A stretch of 12,326 bases of DNA from contig NZ_CALINL010000189.1 of NCBI RefSeq assembly GCF_938045225.1, positions 1-12,326 on the forward strand, read 5' to 3'. The position numbers were made by a program, and so were the translations under genes. This stretch comes from an uncultured Campylobacter sp. GTDB lineage: Bacteria; Campylobacterota; Campylobacteria; Campylobacterales; Campylobacteraceae. Shown here piece by piece: positions 6,254 to 12,326 of this stretch. Numbering within the stretch: the first letter of the stretch is position 1; each line of letters begins with the position of its first letter. Below the pieces are notes generated by a model that saw only the letters and a program-made list of their open reading frames with translations, did no database searches and was not told where the DNA came from.

Positions 6254-6269
6254 TTTAACGCCCGTTAAA
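6254..6269. repeat. Short palindrome TTTAACG-CC-CGTTAAA behind tupC
   Basis: Seven-base perfect arms flank two bases, 47 bases after the tupC stop. It has no T-tract after it, so a terminator role is weak. It may be another protein-binding site or part of the tupC 3' end. Confidence 0.35.
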
Positions 6270-6315
6270 ATAGCCGAGTTAAAAGTAAATATCAAAATGA
6301 AGCGTAAATACAAGA

Positions 6316-6336
6316 TATATGCGGAAATTTCATATT
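6316..6336. promoter_or_regulatory. Operator-like inverted repeat, distal copy, fdh operon
   Basis: TATATGC, seven bases, TCATATT. Five of the seven arm positions are complementary. It has the same arm sequence and the same 7-base spacer as the copy at 6366-6386, and starts exactly 50 bases upstream of it, close to five helical turns, which would put the two sites on nearly the same face of DNA. Likely the weaker of two tandem regulator sites. Confidence 0.45.
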
Positions 6337-6365
6337 TAATTTACCACCTAAAAATCGCCGTAAGT

Positions 6366-6386
6366 AATATGCAACTAAGGCATATT
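6366..6386. promoter_or_regulatory. Operator-like perfect inverted repeat, proximal copy, fdh operon
   Basis: AATATGC (6366-6372), seven bases, GCATATT (6380-6386), all seven arm positions complementary. It matches the tupA operator AGTATGC-N7-GCACATT at 12 of 14 arm positions. It lies about 65-85 bases upstream of the best -10 boxes for the operon, a position more typical of activation than repression, unlike the tupA site. The ModE-like regulator encoded in this window is the obvious candidate to bind, but a different regulator cannot be excluded. Confidence 0.55.
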
Positions 6387-6449
6387 TAAGCGTATATTAA
6401 TTTTTCTAATTTATTTTTTTTTAAGTATAAGAAATAAGCCAAAAAGTAG

Positions 6450-6455
6450 TATAGT
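6450..6455 (+). promoter_or_regulatory. Candidate -10 box of the formate dehydrogenase operon
   Basis: TATAGT preceded by AGTAG lies about 53 bases before the ATG at 6508, with a T-rich stretch upstream (6401-6422), as seen in Campylobacter promoters. TATAAG at 6426-6431 is an alternative. No -35 box is recognisable. Confidence 0.4.
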
Positions 6456-6507
6456 TTCACAATCGAGAAAAATCTCAAAAAATAGATAAAAATGATAAAG
6501 GAAGGCA

Positions 6508-7233
6508 ATGACTAGCAAGGGCGAATTTGCGGCGGGACGCGGACTTTACTACTCGCTATTTTCGCGTTTTTTCGTTTTTAGCCAAGACGCGGATAGATTT
6601 AGCGGCGTAAATGCGATGCTAGGCCTTGCCTCGGCGCACGCTCTAAACGAAGAATCGGCCGCCGCGATAATGCGCATACAGGCAAAATTCGACGAGAAAA
6701 ATCCTAAAAATTTAGCTGATGAGTTTGATGACATTTTCCACGCTCTGCCAAGTCCGCTTAGAAACTCGCTGTCCTACTACGACGAGGGCTATGAGGTCGG
6801 ACACGCCTGCGCAAAAGTGCGTAAAATTTTAGCCCGCACAGACATTAGGCGCGACGAGGCTAAATTTAAAGAAAACGAAGACAACGTGGGTTTCGTGTTT
6901 GCGCTAATGAGCGAATTTATCGCGCGAGAGAGCGAGCTGGAGCTATACGGCGAGCTTGAGGAGCAGCTTTTTAAAGAGATCATAAACCCAAACATCGACG
7001 AGTTTATAAATGATCTTTTTAACCACGAAAGCAGCGAAATTTACAAAGACGTCGCAGTGCTACTGCAAGGATTTATAGAGTTTGAGCGCGTAGTTTTAAG
7101 CGCGCCTCGTCCTATAAATCAAGGCGAAAATAAAAAGACTTTGGATGGAGTTTCAAGATCCGAAGCCATAAGAAGACAAAAAAATCGAGTGAGAAAGATA
7201 AAAGCCATGGAGGAAGAAAATGCAAAAAAATAG
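6508..7233 (+). CDS. TorD/DmsD-family cytoplasmic chaperone for formate dehydrogenase
   Basis: A 241-residue, soluble, mostly helical protein of the TorD family, which binds the Tat signal of molybdo- or tungsto-enzymes, aids cofactor insertion and prevents early export. The opening GRGLYYSLFSRFFVFSQD is the family's typical first helix (R..YY.L.S.fF..). The central helix around residues 120-145 (ENEDNVGFVFALMSEFIA) corresponds to the family block ExDHxxxxFxxM, with DN replacing DH. The tail is strongly basic (RRQKNRVRKIKAMEEE). The start is the ATG at 6508 after AAAGGAAGG. It is the first gene of the fdh operon and overlaps the next one by 14 bases. A TorD-like gene at the head of the fdh cluster is also known from C. 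jejuni. Its client is almost certainly the adjacent FdhA. Confidence 0.85.
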   Translation: MTSKGEFAAGRGLYYSLFSRFFVFSQDADRFSGVNAMLGLASAHALNEESAAAIMRIQAKFDEKNPKNLADEFDDIFHALPSPLRNSLSYYDEGYEVGHACAKVRKILARTDIRRDEAKFKENEDNVGFVFALMSEFIARESELELYGELEEQLFKEIINPNIDEFINDLFNHESSEIYKDVAVLLQGFIEFERVVLSAPRPINQGENKKTLDGVSRSEAIRRQKNRVRKIKAMEEENAKK

Positions 7234-7396
7234 GCGAGAATTTCTAAAAAAAGCCGGCATAGCGGGCGCGGCAGCGGCTACGGCCGGAGTAGCGACGGCA
7301 GCGGCGTCAAACCTAAAATACGGTAAAAGCAAAAAGACCGAAGTGCTTTATAAAAGAAGCAAAAACTGGGATCTATACTACGAACAAGCGAAATAA
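7220..7396 (+). CDS. Formate dehydrogenase region Tat-signal small protein (58 aa)
   Basis: A 58-residue protein starting inside the end of the TorD-like gene (14-base overlap; ribosome binding site GGAGGAAG at 7209-7216). It begins MQKNRREFLKKAGIAGAAAA: a twin-arginine motif (RREFLKK) and a long alanine-rich hydrophobic stretch to about residue 30, then a basic, tyrosine-rich tail (LKYGKSKKTEVLYKRSKNWD). This matches the small family described as formate dehydrogenase region Tat target, whose members sit beside periplasmic FdhA genes. Function is unknown; proposals include a small subunit of the enzyme or a membrane tether. The signal lacks a clear cleavage site, so it might stay anchored in the membrane, which is notable because no cytochrome b subunit is seen in this operon. 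Confidence 0.8.
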   Translation: MQKNRREFLKKAGIAGAAAATAGVATAAASNLKYGKSKKTEVLYKRSKNWDLYYEQAK

Positions 7397-7418
7397 TAAA
7401 ATTTAAGAAAGGATAAAT

Positions 7419-10253
7419 ATGTCTGAGGCAAATTTACGTATTATGCCCCACTCAAACGCAGTCGGGCGAAGATCGTTTTTAAAAATGGCCGCGCTAGCGG
7501 GCGTAGCGGGCGGCATGAGCGGGCTGGCCGCTAGCGGCGTAACTAGAAGCGCCACAAAAGAAGAGATGGCAAATCCGTTTCCAAATTCTAAAATCGTAAA
7601 AACTATTTGTACGGTTTGCTCCGTTGGATGCGGAGTGCGTGCCGAGGTAGAAAACGGCGTTTGGGTACGCCAAGAAGTAGCCCAAGATCACCCGGTAAGT
7701 GCTGGCGGCCACTGCTGTAAAGGCAGCGACGTCATCGATATGGTGCGCTCTCACTGCCGCGTGAAATACCCGATGAAAAAAGTTGGCGGCAAATGGAAAC
7801 GCATCAGCTACAAAGACGCGCTTGACGAGATCGGCGCCAAACTAAAAGCATATCGCGAGAAAAACCCTGAACAAGTGATGTTTCTAGGCTCTGCAAAAGA
7901 CAGCAACGAGCAGAGCTACTACATCAGCAAATTTTCCGCGATGTTTGGGACGAACAACCTAGATCACCAAGCTAGAATTTGACATAGCGCAACAGTCGCC
8001 GGTGTGGCGAATACGTGGGGTTATGGAGCTATGACTAATCACCTTGGAGATATCCAAAACGCGAAGTCTATCTTTATAGTGGGCGCAAATCCGGCGGTAA
8101 ATCACCCGGTCGGCTTTAGGCATTTTCTAAAAGCGAAGGAAAATAACGGTGCGAAGCTGATCGTTGTCGATCCAAGATATACAAGAACTGCCGCAAAGGC
8201 TGATTATTTCGCTCAAATTCGCCCAGGCACGGACATACCTTTTATGTACGGTATGATGAATTTGATCTTTGAAAACGGCTGGGAAGATAAGAAATTTATA
8301 GACGACCGCACGTACGGCATCGACGAGATCCGCAAAGAGGCTGCAAAATGGACTCCTGAAGTGGTAGAAGACGTAACCGGAGTACCGGCTGCAACTCTAA
8401 AAGAGATCACAGAAGTTTATGTTAAAAACCGCCCTGGATCGGTCGTTTGGGCGATGGGTCTAACTCAGCACACAATAGGCAGTTCAAACACTCGTATCGC
8501 TCCGATATTGCAACTAATACTAGGTAACATGGGCGTAAGCGGCGGCGGCTGTAACATCCTAAGGGGCCACGACAACGTTCAAGGCGCAAGCGACATGGCA
8601 AACGCACCTGATAGCTTGCCTGGATACTATGCTAAAAATGAAGGCACTTGGAAGTACTTCGCTAAAATGTGGAAAGTAGACTATGAGTGGCTACAAGGCA
8701 ACTTCGTAAAACCAGAGTGGATGTTTAAGCCGGGATTTACCCTAGCTCGCTGGTGGGCTGGCGTACTTGACGGCAAAAATGGCAATGACCAGGTTGAAAA
8801 CGCTGGCGATAGCCTAAAAGCGCTAATCGTCATCGGCAACGGTATCACCTCGACAGCTCAACAGGTAAAAGTTCAAGAGGGCCTTGACGGCCTTGAGCTT
8901 TTGGTGTTGCTCGATCCTTTTGTAAACGACGCCGGCGTTATCACAAATAAAAAAGATGATGTTTATCTACTTCCTGCTGCAACGCAGTTTGAAACTAGCG
9001 GCACGGTCGTAGCTACAAACCGCAGCGGCCAGTGGAGAAGCCAGGTCGTAGAGCCTCTGTTTGAGAGTATGCCCGATCACGAAATTTTATTTGAACTGGC
9101 TAAGAGAATAGGCTTTTACGACGAGCTAACTCGCACAATCAGAGACTCTGAGGGCAAGATCGAGTGGCCGGAAGCTGCCACTCGCGAGATCGCTAGCATC
9201 GTAAAAAGCATCGGCCTAACCGGCTGGACGCCGGAGCGCCTAAAACGCCATCAAGCTAACTGGGATAAATTTGACGAAAAAACGCTAATGGGCAAAGAGG
9301 GCACCGAGGTAGCGGGCGAATACTACGGCTTGCCGTGGCCTTGCTGGACGGAAAAACACCCTGGTAGTCCAAATTTATACGACATAAATAAACCGGTAAT
9401 GCAAGGCGGTATGGGCTTTAGAAATCGCTTCGGCCTAGAGCATAACGGCGTAAATCAGCTAGCAGCCGACGGTAGCGCGCCTGTAGGCGGAGCGCAAAGC
9501 GGCGGATATCCGGAGATCAAAAAAGATAACATCGAAAAGATACTAGGCATCACGCTAACGGATGAAGAGCGCGAAAAAATGGGCGCTACTTGGGCGACCG
9601 ACGGTAGCGGTATAATCGCCGAAAAATGTATGGAAAAGGGCATCGCTCCGTACGGCAACGCAAGAGCTAGAGCGGTAGTTTGGACATTCGTCGATCAGAT
9701 ACCTCAGCACAGAGAGCCGCTACATACGCCTCGCCAAGACCTTGCGCAGAAGTATCCGAGCTTTGAGGATAAGCCGAATCACTACCGCGTATTTACGAAA
9801 TACAAGAGCTTGCAGCTAAGTAAGGACTTCTCAAAAGAGTTCCCGATAAATTTGACTACGGGACGCCTTGTAAACTTTAGCGGCGCAGGCATGGAGACGC
9901 GCGCTAGTATGTATCTATCGCGTATCACGCCTGAGATGTTTGCGGATATCCACCCTGAGCTTGCGGCTAAACACGGCATTAAAAACTGGGATTTCGTATG
10001 GATTCATTCGCCTGAAGGCACGAAAATCAAAGTACGAGCTAGAGTCGTACCGTCGGTTAAACCAGATACTATATTCTTGCCGTTTCACTGGGCTGGATAC
10101 ATGCAGGGCGTCGATATGACGGGTAATTTCCCTGACGGCACCAAGCCTTATGCGGTAGGCGAGAGCGCAAATACCGTCGCTAACTACGGCTACGATATAG
10201 TCACTCAAATCCCTGAAACAAAAAGCGGTCTATGCCGCATAGAAAAGGCGTAA
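7419..10253 (+). CDS. fdhA: Selenocysteine-containing periplasmic formate dehydrogenase, catalytic alpha subunit
   Basis: Oxidises formate to CO2 in the periplasm at a bis-pyranopterin Mo or W centre; electrons pass to FdhB. The gene is one reading frame interrupted by UGA at 7980-7982, read as selenocysteine 188, giving 944 residues, close to C. jejuni FdhA. Order: Tat signal GRRSFLKMAALAGVAGG (16-32), [4Fe-4S] cysteines C64, C67, C71 and C100, then ARI-Sec-HSATVAG with the catalytic Sec and adjacent histidine, the molybdopterin oxidoreductase core (GANPAVNHP, VDPRYTRTA, GHDNVQGASDM), and the C-terminal dinucleotide-binding domain (NLTTGRLVNFSGAG). Both sides of the UGA lie in the same frame and a SECIS-like hairpin follows. 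Ribosome binding site AAAGGA at 7408-7413. fdhB follows after one base. Proximity to tupABC and the C. jejuni precedent suggest tungsten as the metal. Confidence 0.95.
7980..8010 (+). promoter_or_regulatory. UGA selenocysteine codon with bacterial SECIS-like hairpin
   Basis: After the in-frame UGA (7980-7982) comes a hairpin with stem TCGCC (7996-8000) / GGCGA (8006-8010) and loop GGTGT (8001-8005). The loop starts 18 bases after the UGA. Bacterial SECIS elements are known to lie within about 40 bases of the UGA, with a short apical stem and a G, often GGU, at the start of the loop; all three hold here. It would recruit SelB with Sec-tRNA. No selA, selB, selC or selD is in this window. Confidence 0.75.
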
Positions 10254-10254
10254 A

Positions 10255-10896
10255 ATGAGCGAATTTAACGATAACAATAGACTTAAATTTTACTGCGACG
10301 ACGACAGATGCATCGACTGTAACGGCTGCGCGGTGGCTTGCGACGAGGCTCACGAGCTGCCTCTTGGCATCCGCCGCCGCCGCGTCATCACGCTAAACGA
10401 AGGCGTACCTGGTAAGGAAATATCAACCTCGATAGCCTGCATGCACTGCGAGGACGCTCCGTGCTCGCTGGTTTGCCCGGTCGATTGTTTTTACATCAGA
10501 GCCGACGGCGTCGTGCTACACGACAAAGATATCTGCATCGGCTGCGGATACTGTCTATACGCGTGTCCGTTCGGCGCGCCTCAGTTTCCGCGTGAGGGAG
10601 TGTTTGGCGCCAAAGGTTCGATGGATAAGTGCACGATGTGCGCAGGCGGTCCGCTACCGACGAATAGCGAAGCCGAGCGCGAAGAGTACGGCCAAGATAG
10701 AATTTCCGAAGGCAAAGTGCCGGTTTGTGCGGCGATGTGCTCGACAAAGGCGCTGCTAGTAGGAGAATCGGCTATGATAGAAAAAATCTACGGCGATAGA
10801 GTCAAGGCTCGCGGCTACGGCTTTAAAGACCTAAAACAAACTCCGACCTGGAAGCTTGCTTATTACGCGGGCGACAGGCTAAAATACAGCTTCTAA
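10255..10896 (+). CDS. fdhB: Formate dehydrogenase iron-sulfur beta subunit
   Basis: A 213-residue ferredoxin-like subunit that relays electrons from FdhA. Cysteine groups for four [4Fe-4S] clusters are visible: CIDCNGCAVAC (C19-C29), CMHCEDAPCSLVCP (near 62-75), CIGCGYCLYACP (near 97-108), and CTMC with the later CAAMC (near 125-163). It has no signal peptide and no transmembrane segment, so it is expected to be exported together with FdhA on the latter's Tat signal. It lacks the C-terminal membrane helix of E. coli FdnH. The ATG at 10255 is one base after the fdhA stop, with AAAAGG at 10243-10248. The usual next gene, cytochrome b fdhC, does not follow; a hairpin and a convergent gene are found instead. 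Confidence 0.93.
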   Translation: MSEFNDNNRLKFYCDDDRCIDCNGCAVACDEAHELPLGIRRRRVITLNEGVPGKEISTSIACMHCEDAPCSLVCPVDCFYIRADGVVLHDKDICIGCGYCLYACPFGAPQFPREGVFGAKGSMDKCTMCAGGPLPTNSEAEREEYGQDRISEGKVPVCAAMCSTKALLVGESAMIEKIYGDRVKARGYGFKDLKQTPTWKLAYYAGDRLKYSF

Positions 10897-10903
10897 ATTT
10901 ATC

Positions 10904-10927
10904 CGCTCCGCTCGCTTTAGCGGGGCG
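10904..10927 (+). terminator. Hairpin behind fdhB, probable terminator
   Basis: CGCTCCGCT (10904-10912) pairs with AGCGGGGCG (10919-10927) over nine pairs including one G-U, with a six-base loop, starting 8 bases after the fdhB stop. The run after it (ATTAATCTC) is only weakly T-rich, so this is an imperfect rho-independent terminator. It suggests that the operon ends with fdhB. Confidence 0.55.
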
Positions 10928-11140
10928 ATTAATCTCATCAAATTTGACGCGGTTTGGCTGTGTCAAATTTGACTCAAATTTAAATTCTACTCGACTCGGT
11001 TTTAAAACTTATCAAATTTGTCCAACTTCGGCTCTTTAAATTTAATCAAATTTTGTGCGAACGGTTTATTAAATTTGATCGTTAAATTTGTGGTACGTGT
11101 AAATTTGAAACAAAAAAGTAGATAAAATTTAAGTAGAAAA
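10928..11140. repeat. AAATTT-rich spacer between the convergent formate dehydrogenase genes
   Basis: AAATTT occurs about ten times in 210 bases, several times as the ten-base palindrome TCAAATTTGA or TTAAATTTGA. No gene is visible on either strand. The spacing is irregular, so it is not a tandem array. The same hexamer fills the spacer at 3150-3572. Confidence 0.6.
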
Positions 11141-11158
11141 AGGGCGGTTTCCCGCCCT
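11141..11158 (-). terminator. Rho-independent terminator of the second formate dehydrogenase
   Basis: On the minus strand a seven-base-pair GC-rich stem (AGGGCGG / CCGCCCT) closes a GAAA tetraloop and is followed by TTTTCTACTT. It starts 5 bases after the stop codon of the minus-strand gene. This is a textbook intrinsic terminator. Confidence 0.85.
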
Positions 11159-11162
11159 AAAT

Positions 11163-12326
11163 TTAAGCCCTAACAGGCGACAAATACGGATTTGCCGAGT
11201 GCATCGACATCTCGTTTTGCTCTCTAAATTTGATAAATTCCTCTTCGCTTAGACGCCTGATATTTGCTATCGTCATCTTTAGCGGCGTGATGCCTGAGAG
11301 CGGATCGGGATCGCCCGCGTTTGCTAGCTCGTTACCGTCGGCCTCGCTGTAGTGGAAGGTCGTAAATATCGTGCCTTCTTTTAGATCCGGATTTACGCGC
11401 AGTTTGGCGGCGATCTGACCGCGTTTGTTTTGTACGAGCGCGTAGCAGCCTTCCTCTAGCTCCCTCTCGCGAGCTATATCTGGGCTTACCTCGATGAGCG
11501 CGCCTTCTACACCGGCGCCGTATTCAAGGGCCGGACACTCTCTAGTCATCGTGCCCGTGTGGTAGTGATAGACCTTGCGTCCGGTCGTAAATAGGCACGG
11601 ATATACCTCGTCTGGCACCTCGCTAAGCGCGCCGCTACCGACCGGATAGCCGTCCGGGATATTCATCTTGGCTCTAAATTCGGCTTCTGCTTTTGCACGC
11701 TCATTTTTATCCTCTACGTAAAGCACCGGCGCAAAGCGGAATTTACCGCCAGGCAGCATGGACTTGTGATCGGAGTAAAGCACCGGCGTACCAGGGTGTT
11801 CCTCGTCTGGGCACGGCCAGCTGATACCGCCTAGTTTGCCTAATCTATAGTAGCTTATGCCGCCGAAAAATTTAGGCATGAGCTCTCTTAGTTCGTTCCA
11901 AATTTGCTCAGGACCAGCAAAATCAAATCCCTCTAGTCCCATGCGGTTTGCGATATTGCAAACGACTTTCCAGTCGGGCTCTACGCCGTTAACCGGCTCG
12001 CTAGCCTTGCGCGTTCGTTGGACGCGGCGAGAGGTGTTGATAAAGGTTCCGTCCTTTTCGCCCCAGCCCGCGGCAGGTAGCACCACGTCAGCCTTGTGCG
12101 CGCTCTCGGTAAAGAAAAGATCTTGCACGATAAAGCAGTCTAGATGGTGCACTGCATGCACGAAGTGCTCGGTCCACGGATCGCTCATCACCGGGTTTTC
12201 GCCGTAGACGTAGAGTACTTTTAGCTCGCCTTCGTCTATTTTATCCGGCGCTTGCGTTAGCTTAAAGCCTGGAACCGGATTTAACTTAAAGTGCCATACT
12301 TTGCGCGCTTGCTCCTGTGCGTAAGG
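11163..12326 (-). CDS. Second formate dehydrogenase alpha subunit, FdhF type, C-terminal part (partial)
   Basis: The frame is open from the right edge to the stop at 11163 (387 residues); the true start lies outside the window. Seen from the N-terminal side: LKVLYVYGENPVMSDPW (GxNP nucleotide loop), ADVVLPAAGWGEKDGTFINT then SRRVQRTR (signature of FdhF/NAD-linked alpha subunits), then LFTTGRKVYHYHTGTMTREC and the dinucleotide-binding domain (GTIFTTFHYSEADGNELA). It is clearly different from FdhA in this window. Its closest relatives should be cytoplasmic FdhF-type formate dehydrogenases of hydrogenlyase or NAD-linked systems, but the partner genes and the Sec/Cys active site are upstream, beyond the edge. 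The long C-terminal part contains a C-P-D-E-E-H-P-G segment seen in FdhF-like proteins. It converges on fdhAB and has its own terminator. Confidence 0.88.
   Translation of the reverse strand, partial: PYAQEQARKVWHFKLNPVPGFKLTQAPDKIDEGELKVLYVYGENPVMSDPWTEHFVHAVHHLDCFIVQDLFFTESAHKADVVLPAAGWGEKDGTFINTSRRVQRTRKASEPVNGVEPDWKVVCNIANRMGLEGFDFAGPEQIWNELRELMPKFFGGISYYRLGKLGGISWPCPDEEHPGTPVLYSDHKSMLPGGKFRFAPVLYVEDKNERAKAEAEFRAKMNIPDGYPVGSGALSEVPDEVYPCLFTTGRKVYHYHTGTMTRECPALEYGAGVEGALIEVSPDIARERELEEGCYALVQNKRGQIAAKLRVNPDLKEGTIFTTFHYSEADGNELANAGDPDPLSGITPLKMTIANIRRLSEEEFIKFREQNEMSMHSANPYLSPVRA

Larger units (their letters stand above)
6208..6507. other. 300-base regulatory spacer before the formate dehydrogenase operon
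   Basis: No gene is visible. From left to right it contains AAATTT repeats (6213-6247), a short palindrome TTTAACG-CC-CGTTAAA (6254-6269), two operator-like inverted repeats (6316-6336 and 6366-6386), a T-rich stretch with nine T (6414-6422), -10-like boxes TATAAG (6426-6431) and TATAGT (6450-6455), and an AT-rich leader ending in the ribosome binding site AAAGGAAGG before the ATG at 6508. Its composition is much more AT-rich than the flanking genes. It is evidently the control region of the fdh operon. Confidence 0.65.

Noticed and set aside
6465..6476. GAGA-AAAA-TCTC hairpin in the fdh leader as a riboswitch or attenuator
   Set aside because: Only four base pairs, and the leader is too short and AT-rich to form a Moco or Tuco riboswitch.
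8004..10253. A separate gene starting at GTG 8004 or a broken fdhA split by a stop
   Set aside because: The UGA lies at the known catalytic Sec position, both parts are in one frame and a SECIS-like hairpin follows; it is one selenoprotein gene.
10928..11140. CRISPR-like or tandem repeat array
   Set aside because: Repeat units are only 6-10 bases and irregularly spaced, with no unique spacers of constant length.

Overview
The window looks like chromosomal DNA of a Campylobacter species, probably one of the higher-GC oral types (rectus, showae or curvus group). That is an inference from three things: recognisable epsilonproteobacterial proteins, the very frequent palindromic hexamer AAATTT inside and between genes, and a formate dehydrogenase/tungstate gene set matching that known from Campylobacter jejuni. 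Nothing here fixes the species.

Left edge (1-1823): about 170 bases carry, on the minus strand, the C-terminal helicase motifs of a RecD/UvrD-like helicase that look foreign to the rest. They abut a 5'-truncated fdhD on the plus strand. fdhD overlaps a ModE-like regulator with a duplicated cysteine-containing N-terminal domain and a winged-helix C-terminus, followed by a 62-residue protein of unknown function. Middle left (1824-3149): a class V PLP enzyme of the cysteine desulfurase/selenocysteine lyase type with its own promoter.

Centre (3150-6507): an AAATTT-rich spacer with a C9A8 tract, then the tungstate ABC transporter, with tupA on the minus strand and tupB-tupC divergent on the plus strand. 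A palindrome overlaps the tupA -10 box. The 300-base spacer after tupC holds two further copies of the same operator architecture (TATGC, 7 bases, a CATATT-type arm) before the next operon.

Right (6508-10896): the formate dehydrogenase operon: a TorD-family chaperone, a 58-residue Tat-signal protein, fdhA read through an in-frame UGA (Sec188) with a SECIS-like hairpin immediately downstream, and fdhB with four ferredoxin-type clusters. No cytochrome b subunit (fdhC) follows. A hairpin ends this side. Converging from the right edge on the minus strand is the C-terminal part of a second, different formate dehydrogenase alpha subunit (FdhF type) with a clear rho-independent terminator.

The genes read as one metal-cofactor module. 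TupABC imports tungstate, the ModE-like protein probably senses molybdate/tungstate and may act at both tup and fdh, FdhD sulfurates the cofactor, TorD and the Tat signals handle folding and export, and FdhAB oxidises formate in the periplasm. The PLP enzyme could supply sulfur or selenium; this is unproven. The most interesting items are the shared operator, the duplicated domain of the regulator, the fdhD/helicase junction and the absent fdhC.
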